A DNA stretch of 64,000 bases, taken from the NCBI GenBank assembly GCA_024690505.1, contig JAILPA010000188.1:1-64000 (forward strand). The letters are read 5' to 3'. Made by a program: the position numbers and the translations under genes. This DNA is from Prevotella sp. GTDB lineage: Bacteria; Bacteroidota; Bacteroidia; Bacteroidales; Bacteroidaceae. Shown here in pieces: positions 36,299 to 44,687 of the stretch. Below the pieces are notes generated by a model. It was not told the DNA's origin. It searched no databases and worked only from the letters and a program-made list of their open reading frames with translations. Every line of letters starts with the position of its first letter. Position 1 is the stretch's first letter.

Positions 36299-38113
36299 AT
36301 GAAGAAACTGTTTACTTTCGCACTGGCCCTTCTGGGCTTCAGCAGTGTCACAAGCGCTGCTACAGTCGATGACATTGCTCCGCTGAAGCACAGCTATGTG
36401 CTGGTTTGCGATGAGCTGGGTGCTCGTCCTGGAAAAGGTGTCCTGTTTGGTGCCGAACACTTCCTCGACGTGACTGGCGGTTCCACAGCTACCAACAAGG
36501 GACAGGTTGACTTGTCTGTAGTTGATGCTCTCGGCGAGGAAGGTGCTCCGCTGTATGTCACTCAGGAAATCGTTGACAAGTATGGTGCCGACTATCCTGG
36601 TCCTCACTACAACTGGCTGCGTCTGAAGAACGCTCAGGATGTGATTGCTATGAAGTTGACTGCCAAGTCAAAGGTGATTATGTTCATCCAGGGTAACAAC
36701 AAGGTTGGTAAGGACGCCCGTATACCCAAGATTGCTACCGATGCAGAGCTGAAGAACGCTCTGAATGCTGCTCCTGACTCAATTCACCCTGCAACCGTTA
36801 GCGGTTTCAGATGGGAGTACACCGTTGAAGACGACGGTCTCTACTACTTCGGTTCTTACAATGGTGACATGTTCGTCAGCTTCATCATCGTTGAGGCCAA
36901 CGAGGCTCCCGGCACCCCGACCGTTAAGCTGGGCGACCAGACCTACGAGGGCGGCCTGTGGTTCCGCGAGGTGACCGCCAAGGCCAACGACATGGTTGAG
37001 GAAGGCTCTACCGAGAAGATTCCTACCGTGCTGACCTACACCACCGATGGTACTGCTCCCACTGCTTCCAGCCCCAAATACACTGGCCCCATCAAGTGCT
37101 ACCAGGATATGACTGTGAAGTTCCAGGCTTTCATGGATCTTTTTGGAACTGGTGAATTCACTCAAGATGATTTCTGCGACGGTGCCGACAACGAGGCCAA
37201 CGTCACCTTCTCGTTCGACGCTCCTTCAATTGAGGCCGACGGTGCCAACGTGACTATCGTCTCTCCCTACGAGGGTGCCAAGAACTTCGTTTCCATCAAT
37301 GGCGGCGATTTCGACGAGTCCAGTTCCATCACGCTTGAGGAGTCAGCTACTGTTGTTGCCAAGTCTGAGATTAAGAACGGCGACTACACCACATTCGTTT
37401 CAAAGACAGCCACAAAGGACGTCTATGTGCTGAACCCCATCAAGGAGAAGAAGGTCATCAAGGTTATTAACGGTAATGCCGTTCTCGACGAGGAAGCCAC
37501 TGCATCTTCTACCACCGGTGAGGTCTACAAGGTTGAAGGCGGTGAGATCAGCGCCGACAAGAAGGACTTCTTTGTGAAGAACATTGAGTACGCTGTTGTG
37601 AAGAACTCCGACTACCAGATTGATGGCATGGAGATCTACATCAAGATGAACAACACCAACATCACCTTCCAGGTGGCCGAGGGCGACTCGGTGAACGTGA
37701 AGGTTACCTGCTCGAAGAACGCATGCAAGAAAATCGACGCCGATGACAATGCTGAGGATCCCACCGCTCTGGTGAACGACCGCAAGTGCATGGTCAACGT
37801 CAGTGGCACTAACTACTTCCACAAGGACGCCGAGGGCAACGAGGCCAGCGACCTGAAGCTGTGCGAGGATGCCAACATCATCGAGTTCGGTCTGACCGCT
37901 GGTACCTACACCTTCCAGAAGTACTCTGGCACCGGCAACATCCTGATCTACAGCATCGAGATTGAGCCTGCAACTGCTGATCCCGAAGGCATTGCCATTG
38001 TGAAGACTGCTGCCACTGCCAATGCTGCCCGCTACAACGTGGCTGGCCAGAAGGTAGCCGAGGGTTACAAGGGCCTTGTCATCGTGAACGGCCAGAAGCT
38101 GATTCAGAAGTAA
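36299..38113 (+). CDS. unknown secreted protein with C-terminal tag
   Basis: 604 residues with a signal peptide (GFSSVTSAA). A middle segment (TYTTDGTAPTASSPKYTGPIKCYQDMTVKFQAF) resembles the chitobiase/beta-hexosaminidase C-terminal-type Ig fold; no catalytic domain is recognised. The end RYNVAGQKVAEGYKGLVIVNGQKLIQK is the shared C-terminal tag. It has its own promoter and is closed by a strong terminator, so it is a single-gene unit inside the pectin locus. Codons use more GTT, GCT and CGT than the neighbours, a pattern seen in highly expressed genes. A binding or structural surface role is plausible but unproven. Confidence 0.75.
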   Translation: MKKLFTFALALLGFSSVTSAATVDDIAPLKHSYVLVCDELGARPGKGVLFGAEHFLDVTGGSTATNKGQVDLSVVDALGEEGAPLYVTQEIVDKYGADYPGPHYNWLRLKNAQDVIAMKLTAKSKVIMFIQGNNKVGKDARIPKIATDAELKNALNAAPDSIHPATVSGFRWEYTVEDDGLYYFGSYNGDMFVSFIIVEANEAPGTPTVKLGDQTYEGGLWFREVTAKANDMVEEGSTEKIPTVLTYTTDGTAPTASSPKYTGPIKCYQDMTVKFQAFMDLFGTGEFTQDDFCDGADNEANVTFSFDAPSIEADGANVTIVSPYEGAKNFVSINGGDFDESSSITLEESATVVAKSEIKNGDYTTFVSKTATKDVYVLNPIKEKKVIKVINGNAVLDEEATASSTTGEVYKVEGGEISADKKDFFVKNIEYAVVKNSDYQIDGMEIYIKMNNTNITFQVAEGDSVNVKVTCSKNACKKIDADDNAEDPTALVNDRKCMVNVSGTNYFHKDAEGNEASDLKLCEDANIIEFGLTAGTYTFQKYSGTGNILIYSIEIEPATADPEGIAIVKTAATANAARYNVAGQKVAEGYKGLVIVNGQKLIQK

Positions 38114-38136
38114 GTATTAGCTTATTTCCCCATTAG

Positions 38137-38170
38137 CTCCCCGGCGGCTGCGAGCCGTCGGGGAGTTTTT
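38137..38170 (+). terminator. intrinsic terminator
   Basis: CTCCCCGGCGGCT pairs with AGCCGTCGGGGAG (one G-U pair) around GCG and is followed by five T. It separates the 604-residue protein gene from the second PL1. Confidence 0.85.
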
Positions 38171-38199
38171 CATTAAGACCCCACAACACCCAAACAACG

Positions 38200-40257
38200 A
38201 TGAACAAACTACTGTTACTACCCCTTATGGCACTGGCCCTTACCGCCACTGCCCAGACAAAGGAAAAGACCCCGGCCTTCCCTGGTGCCGAGGGTTTCGG
38301 CCGCTATGTCACAGGCGGTCGCGGCGGTACGGTCTACCACGTCAAGAACCTCAATGATGCTGGCTACCAGTCGCTGCGCTGGTCTCTGGCCCAGAACCCC
38401 GGCAAGCCCAAGATCATTGTCTTCGACGTCAGCGGCACCATCCATCTGGAGTCGGCCCTTACCATCACCAGCAATATCACCATTGCCGGCCAGTCAGCCC
38501 CTGGCGACGGCATCTGTCTTGCCGACTATCCTGTGAACATCAGCGGCAGCAACGTCATTGTGCGCTACATGCGTTTCCGTCTTGGCAACAAGAACGTGCT
38601 GAAAGACGGTGCCGACAGCTGGGACGGCTTTGGCGGCTACGACAAGATGGACTGGATGATTGACCACTGCTCCGTGTCGTGGAGTATCGACGAATGCCTC
38701 TCTGTGCTGGGCAACAAGAACACCACCGTGCAGTGGTGCCTCGTGGCTCAGAGCCTGGTGAACAGCGGCCACTCGAAGGGTGCCCACGGCTACGGCGGCA
38801 ACTGGGGCGGCACCTACGCCTCGTTCCACCACAACCTCATTGCCCACCACACCAGCCGCACACCGCGCCTTGGCCCGCGCCCCACTACGCAGCTCAAGGA
38901 GCGCATGGACATGCGCAATAACGTCATCTACAACTTCGGCGGCAACGGCTGCTACGGCGGCGAGGGCATGACCGTGAACATTGTGAACAACTACTACAAG
39001 CCAGGCCCCGGCTCGCCTACCGACACTAAAGGCAAGCGCATAGCAGGCATCGGCATACGCACGAACAGCTACGTGACGACCTATCCCGACTATGCTCCTG
39101 CACTCCATCTATGGGGCAAATACTACGTCACGGGCAACGTGAACTCGAAGTACAGCGACGTGACCGCCTCGAACTGGACCATTGGTATCATCAACCAAGT
39201 TGACGCCTCGGGCTGCGACGGCACATGGACACAGGCCACGAAGGACAGCATCAAGCTCAGCGAGCCCATGCCCTTCATCCTTACCACCACCCACACGGCC
39301 CAGAAGGCCTACGAGAAGGTGCTCGACTATGCCGGTGCCTCACTCCACCGCGACTCGTTCGACCAGCGCATGGTCGACGACACCCGCAGCGGCACAGCCA
39401 CCTACACCGGCAGCGGACTGAGCAAGGGCTTCGTCAACAGCCAGAACGACAACAAGCCCTCGGGAGCCGGAAGCGACTGGAGTGCATGGCCCACACTGAA
39501 CAGCACCACCGCCCCCACCGACACCGATGGCGACGGTATGCCCGACGAGTGGGAGACGGCCCACGGCCTGAACCCGAACAGCGCTTCCGACGGAGCGCAG
39601 CTGAACGATGAAGGCTACAGCAACGTGGAGGTATACCTGAACTCGCTCGTGGCCGACATCACCGAAGACCAGAATGCCGACGGCGAGCAGCTGGGACAAA
39701 TCATGAAAGCAGGTGAGAGCATGGATTCTGAGTTTGAAATCAGCGGACAGACGTCATACGACAACTGGTCGTTCAGCGGCGGTTTCAAGATGAACCAGAC
39801 GGGAACTCCCGCCACGGGCAGTTTCGCCACCATCAAGTATTCGGCCAACAAGCAGTATAAGCTCACCCTGCCCGAAGGACTCCAGTTCAGCAGTGTCGAC
39901 TTCTTCGGCTATGCCAATGCCGATGGCGGCAGTTGCTATCTCAGCGAGGTGAACGGCACTGCCTACACCGAGGCCGACTATGCCTTTCCCGCACGCAACG
40001 CTTCGCCCAGCAGCACCACCCACACCATCAACTTCGCTCAGCCCATCAGTGGCACCCTGACGTTCACCGCCAAGGGCAGTCAGACGTGTCTGAAGCTGAC
40101 GCTTCACGTTGACCAGACGCAAGGCATCACGGCTACGCCCAACGACAGAGCCAGGCTGACAGGCAGCCAATATGTCTACGACCTGCAGGGCCGGCGTGTG
40201 GAAGCCCCGCGCAAAGGCCTCTACATCATCAACGGAAATAAGGTCGTCGTCAGATAG
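38200..40257 (+). CDS. pectate lyase, PL1 family (second copy)
   Basis: 685 residues with a signal peptide (LTATAQ). The PL1 beta-helix begins AFPGAEGFGRYVTGGRGGTVYHVKNLND and has DHCSVSWSIDECLSVLGNKNTTVQW, NSGHSKGAHGYGGNWGGTYASFHHNL and SRTPRLGPRP. A calcium-type segment DTDGDGMPDEWETAHGLNPNS follows. A further beta-sandwich (SEFEISGQTSYDNWSFSGGFKMNQTG..., about residues 510-640) is absent from the first PL1 and could be a binding module. The C-terminal tag is YDLQGRRVEAPRKGLYIINGNKVVVR. The start lies 30 bases after a terminator and I see no clear -7 box, so read-through or a weak promoter may drive it. Confidence 0.92.
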   Translation: MNKLLLLPLMALALTATAQTKEKTPAFPGAEGFGRYVTGGRGGTVYHVKNLNDAGYQSLRWSLAQNPGKPKIIVFDVSGTIHLESALTITSNITIAGQSAPGDGICLADYPVNISGSNVIVRYMRFRLGNKNVLKDGADSWDGFGGYDKMDWMIDHCSVSWSIDECLSVLGNKNTTVQWCLVAQSLVNSGHSKGAHGYGGNWGGTYASFHHNLIAHHTSRTPRLGPRPTTQLKERMDMRNNVIYNFGGNGCYGGEGMTVNIVNNYYKPGPGSPTDTKGKRIAGIGIRTNSYVTTYPDYAPALHLWGKYYVTGNVNSKYSDVTASNWTIGIINQVDASGCDGTWTQATKDSIKLSEPMPFILTTTHTAQKAYEKVLDYAGASLHRDSFDQRMVDDTRSGTATYTGSGLSKGFVNSQNDNKPSGAGSDWSAWPTLNSTTAPTDTDGDGMPDEWETAHGLNPNSASDGAQLNDEGYSNVEVYLNSLVADITEDQNADGEQLGQIMKAGESMDSEFEISGQTSYDNWSFSGGFKMNQTGTPATGSFATIKYSANKQYKLTLPEGLQFSSVDFFGYANADGGSCYLSEVNGTAYTEADYAFPARNASPSSTTHTINFAQPISGTLTFTAKGSQTCLKLTLHVDQTQGITATPNDRARLTGSQYVYDLQGRRVEAPRKGLYIINGNKVVVR

Positions 40258-40271
40258 AGACTTCTTCAAAA

Positions 40272-40360
40272 GTGTTTCAGCGGCCCTGAACTAATGGTTC
40301 AGGGCCGCTGAACTTTTAGTTCAGGGCCGCTGAACCATTAGTTCCAAAGCCCTTGAAACT
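40272..40360. repeat. palindromic GTTCAG..GGCC repeat, copy B
   Basis: Several overlapping inverted repeats of GTTCAGGGCCGCTGAAC type are separated by TAATG or TTTTA and end CTTGAAACT, as in copy A at 14911-15008. It lies just after the second PL1 gene and can act as its terminator. Confidence 0.75.
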
Positions 40361-40783
40361 ATTTCGGGGTATTTCACTAATTCTGAATACTGCTGTTCGC
40401 TAAAGCGATAATCGCTGAACTACAATGCGCAGCACGTCTCCCCGTAGCACGTCTCACATCCTTTCAGGAGAATGAGTATGCCGCCCGTCTCCCCTCCAAG
40501 GGGAGGAGAGTGAGGCGGCGGAATCTCTGCTGTTCTCCTTTCTCCCCTCTTGCGTCCCGTTGGCAGCAAGCGTCACCCTTCGGGATGCCGAGCAGGAGGG
40601 AAAGGAGTGGCTGCGCGGAGTTTCCCGCCGTTAGAGCGACTTGAGGGCTTGGATATCGTCTGAATTCCTGGAGCTACTGATAACAAGACAAATCAAGAAC
40701 GGTGAATTGTGTTTAGCTGACAGTAAAAACGACAGAATGGTGAAGTGTGTTTAGCACGCAGTAACAATTTCTGAAACTGCTTT
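40361..40783. other. gene-free region with G/C-rich repeat and a short direct repeat
   Basis: No gene is seen. 40477-40640 contains a G/C-rich inverted structure (CTCCCCTCCAAGGGGAGGAG, with GAGGCGGCGG flanks) similar to elements elsewhere in the window. At 40700-40770 an imperfect direct repeat (GGTGAATTGTGTTTAGC / GGTGAAGTGTGTTTAGC, each followed by a CAGTAA-like stretch) precedes the 3' end of rarA. Confidence 0.5.
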
Positions 40784-42058
40784 TTATTCCTCAAACCGTT
40801 TCCCCCAATAGTTCACCATGCGCTCATAGAGTTTCTGTTCTGAAGGCGAATGCTGGGCGTGCCACAGGCGGCGGTCGGTCAGCTCGTCGGGCAAATATTG
40901 CTGAGTGGTGAAGTGGCCAGGGAAGTCGTGCGGATACTTATAGCCATCGTGATAGCCCAGGTCTTTCATCAGTTTGGTGGGGGCATTACGCAGCGGCAGC
41001 GGCACGGGCTGGTTGCCAGTCTCGCGCACCAAGGCCAGGGCGGCGTCAATGCCTAAGTAGGCCGAGTTGCTCTTGGGCGAGGTGGCCAGATAGACACAGC
41101 ACTCAGCCAGGGCAATGCGGGCTTCGGGCCAACCTATCTTCATCACCGTGTCGAAGGCGGCATTGGCCAGCAGCAGGGCGTTGGGATTGGCCAGACCAAT
41201 GTCCTCGGAGGCGGAGATGACCATGCGGCGGGCAATGAACTGAGGGTCTTCGCCACCCTCGATCATTCGAGCCATCCAGTAGAGGGCGGCATCGGGGTCG
41301 CTGCCTCGTATGCTCTTGATGAAGGCCGAGATGATGTCATAGTGCATCTCGCCGTCCTTGTCGTAAGCCAGAGGATTCTGTTGCAGGCGGGCGACGACAA
41401 TGTCGTCGCATAGTACGACAGGTTCATTGGGCTCAGCCTCAACTACCAGTTCCAGGATGTTGAGCAGTTTGCGGGCATCGCCGCCGCTATAGCGCAGCAG
41501 AGCACCCGTCTCCTTCAGCTCTATCTGGCGTTCCTTCAGCACCACGTCGGTGGTTATGGCACGGTGGAGCAACTGCAAGAGATCGTCTTTCTCGAGTGAC
41601 TTCAGCACGTAGAGCTGACAGCGCGACAGCAACGGACGGATGACCTCGAACGACGGATTCTCGGTGGTGGCACCAATGAGGGTCACGACGCCACGCTCCA
41701 CGGCGCCGAGCAGCGAGTCCTGCTGCGACTTCGAGAAGCGGTGAATCTCGTCTATGAAAAGTATGGGTGATGCCTCGTTGAAGAAACGGCCCTTCTGTGC
41801 CTTCTCTATCACGTCGCGCACATCCTTCACGCCACTCGTCACGGCGCTCAGCGTGTAGAACGGCGTCTCCAGCCGGTGGGCGATAATCTGGGCCAACGTG
41901 GTCTTGCCCACACCAGGAGGTCCCCAAAGGATGAACGACGAAATACGCCCCGACTCAATCATCTGTCGGAGCACGGCCCCAGGACCTACCAAGTGCTGCT
42001 GGCCAATGTATTCATCGAGCGTACGGGGACGCAAACGTTCTGCAAGCGGCTGTGACAT
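40784..42058 (-). CDS. rarA: replication-associated recombination protein RarA (MgsA)
   Basis: A AAA+ ATPase that acts at stalled replication forks. It has GPPGVGKT (residues 46-53 from the start chosen here), the Walker B/sensor stretch ILFIDEIHRFSKSQQD, and the MgsA C-terminal region (IGWPEARIALAECCVYLATSPKSN). The ORF track starts at 42085, but MSQPLAERLRPRTLDEYIGQ aligns with the usual RarA N-terminus. A possible -7 box (TAATTTTG, minus strand 42074-42067) also overlaps the longer start. I therefore prefer 42058, giving 424 residues. It is divergent from the next gene. Confidence 0.93.
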   Translation of the reverse strand: MSQPLAERLRPRTLDEYIGQQHLVGPGAVLRQMIESGRISSFILWGPPGVGKTTLAQIIAHRLETPFYTLSAVTSGVKDVRDVIEKAQKGRFFNEASPILFIDEIHRFSKSQQDSLLGAVERGVVTLIGATTENPSFEVIRPLLSRCQLYVLKSLEKDDLLQLLHRAITTDVVLKERQIELKETGALLRYSGGDARKLLNILELVVEAEPNEPVVLCDDIVVARLQQNPLAYDKDGEMHYDIISAFIKSIRGSDPDAALYWMARMIEGGEDPQFIARRMVISASEDIGLANPNALLLANAAFDTVMKIGWPEARIALAECCVYLATSPKSNSAYLGIDAALALVRETGNQPVPLPLRNAPTKLMKDLGYHDGYKYPHDFPGHFTTQQYLPDELTDRRLWHAQHSPSEQKLYERMVNYWGKRFEE

Positions 42059-42148
42059 TTCATTGGCAAAATTAAGCATTTTCACCGAGTTAAGTTATCT
42101 TTTAACTACCTTTAACTACTATAACCCCTCTAACTCCCAAAAATCTAT

Positions 42149-42156
42149 TATCTTTG
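42149..42156 (+). promoter_or_regulatory. -7 box
   Basis: TATCTTTG, 32 bases before the ATG of the acidic-tailed protein gene. No -33 TTTG is found. Confidence 0.5.
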
Positions 42157-42188
42157 CAAACAGAAAGAAAACAATCAACATCTAATCT

Positions 42189-43004
42189 ATGGATCAGAAA
42201 ACAGAGAAAAAAGCACTAACACTGAAAACGCTTACGAAGAGTACGGTGTGGGACATACAGGAGAACGACATCTTCCGCATGTGGGACAACGCCGAAAAGG
42301 ACGTTGAAGTGAAGGAGAACCTGCGACATTTTGCCGACATCGTCCGCTCAGCCTTTATGATTGAAGAGCTGAAGGAGGACACCAAGCTCGTACGCGCAAA
42401 ATACGAGAAACAGGGCTTCAAGGTGGGACAGGTGAAGATGGAAGACGGCACAAAGGTGGTGTGGGCCATCAAGAAACGCCCCATCACGCGAGTCACCGAC
42501 CTCACCTACGAGAATATCCGCCACATATCTGCAGCAAAACTGGTAGAAGTGCTCGACCGCAACTTTGGCGGCGGCTGGGACTCGCTGTCGCAGAGTATCA
42601 AGGACATCATCGAGAGCGGATTCGACATATCCACCACCACGCTGCCCGCCAACCGCCTGCACAAAAAGGGCGGCATGTACGAGAAGAAGGTGGCCGACGG
42701 CTACGATGTGCTCGAGGTGTCCAAGGGTACATGGGTGGAGGCTATCTTCGCAAAGGTGAAGCCCGAGGCTGAGAAACCGCGCATGAAGTTCAACTCGTAT
42801 CCCGGCGAAGAAGACAACGGTGAAGCGGACGATGAGGACGTTGAGATTGAGGACAACTACAACAAGCCCGATGAGGACGATGTAGACTTCGGAGAGCCTA
42901 ACGACGACGACATCACTGAAGACAACTACTCAACCATGATGGACCTCGGAGCTGCCGACCCCGATGAAGAGGCTGAGGAACTGGCCGACTACGTGGACGA
43001 TTAA
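42189..43004 (+). CDS. conserved hypothetical protein with acidic tail
   Basis: 271 residues, cytoplasmic (no signal peptide or membrane segment). Residues 1-200 form a basic/hydrophobic globular part (TLKTLTKSTVWDIQENDIFRMWDNAEKDVEVKENLRHFADIVRSAF). The last 70 are strongly acidic (EEDNGEADDEDVEIEDNYNKPDEDDVDFGEPNDDD), like some nucleic-acid mimics or chaperone-like tails. I do not recognise the family. It is divergent from rarA, with its own promoter and a bidirectional terminator after it, so it is a single-gene unit. Confidence 0.8.
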   Translation: MDQKTEKKALTLKTLTKSTVWDIQENDIFRMWDNAEKDVEVKENLRHFADIVRSAFMIEELKEDTKLVRAKYEKQGFKVGQVKMEDGTKVVWAIKKRPITRVTDLTYENIRHISAAKLVEVLDRNFGGGWDSLSQSIKDIIESGFDISTTTLPANRLHKKGGMYEKKVADGYDVLEVSKGTWVEAIFAKVKPEAEKPRMKFNSYPGEEDNGEADDEDVEIEDNYNKPDEDDVDFGEPNDDDITEDNYSTMMDLGAADPDEEAEELADYVDD

Positions 43005-43064
43005 CCCGCCGCCGGCAAGCTGCATAAGTGCTGTGCCCCACGCGCTCATCAACGAAGCCATAAG

Positions 43065-43100
43065 AAAAGGCTGAACCCCTAACATGGGATTCAGCCTTTT
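43065..43100. terminator. bidirectional terminator
   Basis: AAAAGGCTGAACCC pairs with GGGATTCAGCCTTTT. It has A and T tracts on both sides and lies between convergent genes. Confidence 0.8.
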
Positions 43101-43120
43101 ATCGTCAGCAGGCCATCGGC

Positions 43121-44533
43121 TTACTCCTTGGCAGGCTCAGCGGCTTTCTTCGCCGGTGCCTTCTTGGCTGGTGCCTTCTTAGCAACTGGCTTTTTCGCAG
43201 CAGCCTTCTTGGGCTCGGCTGCCTTGGCTTCGGAAGGATCCAGCTTCTCGAGCTTAGCCTTCAGACGGGTGATTTCCTTGTCCTTCATCTCAATCTCATC
43301 GCCCTGATTGCGGATGGTGGTGAGCAGCGAGTTCAGCTCCTCATTCTCAATCTCCAGCGGATAAAGGGCGTTGACGCGATTGATGAAATCGCCCAGGATG
43401 TTCATGTAGTTCGTGAAAGCATCGAAAGGCCCGCTGTAGATGCCGCGGTCAAGTCCCACATTCGAGGGCTTCGTCGTCATAAAGCGGAAGTTGTTCGAGG
43501 CCTGCAGATAGTCCCAGTCCTGCATGATGCGCGGGTCGTCGGCAATGAGCAGACGGTCGGCCACGCTGTAGAGTTTCTGAAAAGCCTCGCGCTGCATGGC
43601 GTTGCCAAGCCAGCACGAGCAGTCGCGCTCTTCGTCGACCCAGGAGAGGGTGTCGGGACAGTCAATCTGGCCTACGCTCTTCACCTTCATGCAGATCTCA
43701 GTGGGCGTAGAGAAGGTGATGCCTTTCTCCTTGGCACAGACGGGCAGAGCCTTAATGAAGTCGAGGATGTTCGAGCTGAGGGGCTGTGCGATGCCGAGGG
43801 CTGAAAGCTCCATGAAGATATTGATAATCTGCTCCTCTTCGGGCAGACGGGCAATACGGTCGATGTAGGCATCGGCAAAGAGGGGATAGCCCTCCCACTC
43901 GGCGTTGTTGAAGCGCAGCGAGATGTCGTCGGAGAGTTCCACGTCGCGGAGCAGCAACTTCAGGTTCGGAGCCATGTTGCAATTGTAGACATAGTGCGGG
44001 CTCTTCCATCCCAGCACGTGCTTGGCACCCTCGGTGAGCATTCCCTTGAAGCCCAAGGCAGCAATCTGGGCGCCGATGTCATCGCTGTAGATGAGCGATG
44101 AGTTGCGAGCCACCTTTGGTGTCTGCCCGAAGTACTCCTTGATTTTCTCCACCTGCTTCTTCATGTCGCGGGCGAAGCTATCGGGATTTGCCAGCGACGA
44201 GAGGCCGTGGCTGTAAGGCTCAGCAAGGAACTCCACGCAGCCGGTCTCGTTCAGCTGCTGAAGCTTCTCGAGCACCTGCGGGGCGTGCATCTCGAGCTGC
44301 TCAATACCTGTGCCCGAGAGCGAGAAGGCCACCTTGAAGAACTTGCCGTTGTCCTTGATCATCTGCTCCAGCGTGCAAAGGGCAGGCATGTAGGAGCGCT
44401 CGGCAATGTCACTGATAGAGCGTTCGTTCTCGTAGTCGTCGTAGTAATAATGGTCGGTACCGATGTCGAAGAAACGATAACGCTTCAGATGGATAATCTG
44501 ATGTATCTCAAAATATAAGCAAATTGTTTTCAT
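43121..44533 (-). CDS. GH57-family glycosidase-like protein with Lys/Ala-rich tail
   Basis: 470 residues. The N-terminus MKTICLYFEIHQIIHLKRYRFFDIG and the stretch CVEFLAEPYSHGLSSL (likely nucleophile Glu) mark a Bacteroidota-type GH57 alpha-glucan enzyme. The usual MDYETFGEH acid motif reads FMELSALGIAQP here, so the canonical acid Asp is not obvious. Residues about 400-430 form a coiled coil (RNQGDEIEMKDKEITRLKAKLEKLD). The end is a histone-H1-like tail (AAAKKPVAKKAPAKKAPAKKAAEPAKE). It follows the GT4 and debranching genes on the same strand after a 154-base gap holding a G/C-rich repeat. A role in glycogen or maltodextrin metabolism is likely. Confidence 0.82.
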   Translation of the reverse strand: MKTICLYFEIHQIIHLKRYRFFDIGTDHYYYDDYENERSISDIAERSYMPALCTLEQMIKDNGKFFKVAFSLSGTGIEQLEMHAPQVLEKLQQLNETGCVEFLAEPYSHGLSSLANPDSFARDMKKQVEKIKEYFGQTPKVARNSSLIYSDDIGAQIAALGFKGMLTEGAKHVLGWKSPHYVYNCNMAPNLKLLLRDVELSDDISLRFNNAEWEGYPLFADAYIDRIARLPEEEQIINIFMELSALGIAQPLSSNILDFIKALPVCAKEKGITFSTPTEICMKVKSVGQIDCPDTLSWVDEERDCSCWLGNAMQREAFQKLYSVADRLLIADDPRIMQDWDYLQASNNFRFMTTKPSNVGLDRGIYSGPFDAFTNYMNILGDFINRVNALYPLEIENEELNSLLTTIRNQGDEIEMKDKEITRLKAKLEKLDPSEAKAAEPKKAAAKKPVAKKAPAKKAPAKKAAEPAKE

Positions 44534-44537
44534 AAGA

Positions 44538-44592
44538 GCCTCCCCCGACCCCTCCGAAGGAAGGGAGTGCCTGGCGGTTTCAGAGGGAGTGT
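44538..44592. repeat. short G/C-rich repeat fragment
   Basis: CCTCCCCCGACCCCTCCGAAGG and the following GGAGTG..GAGGGAGTG resemble the ends of the G/C-rich inverted-repeat elements near susD, mscL and mnmA. It sits inside the alpha-glucan operon between GT4 and GH57. Confidence 0.5.
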
Positions 44593-44687
44593 CCAGGCTT
44601 TCTAATATTTCTTGCTTGTTAAATAATATATTAAGGTATAATCTTTATGCGCAGCCCTTCCCGTCTTTTGGAAGGTTCGGAAGGAAC

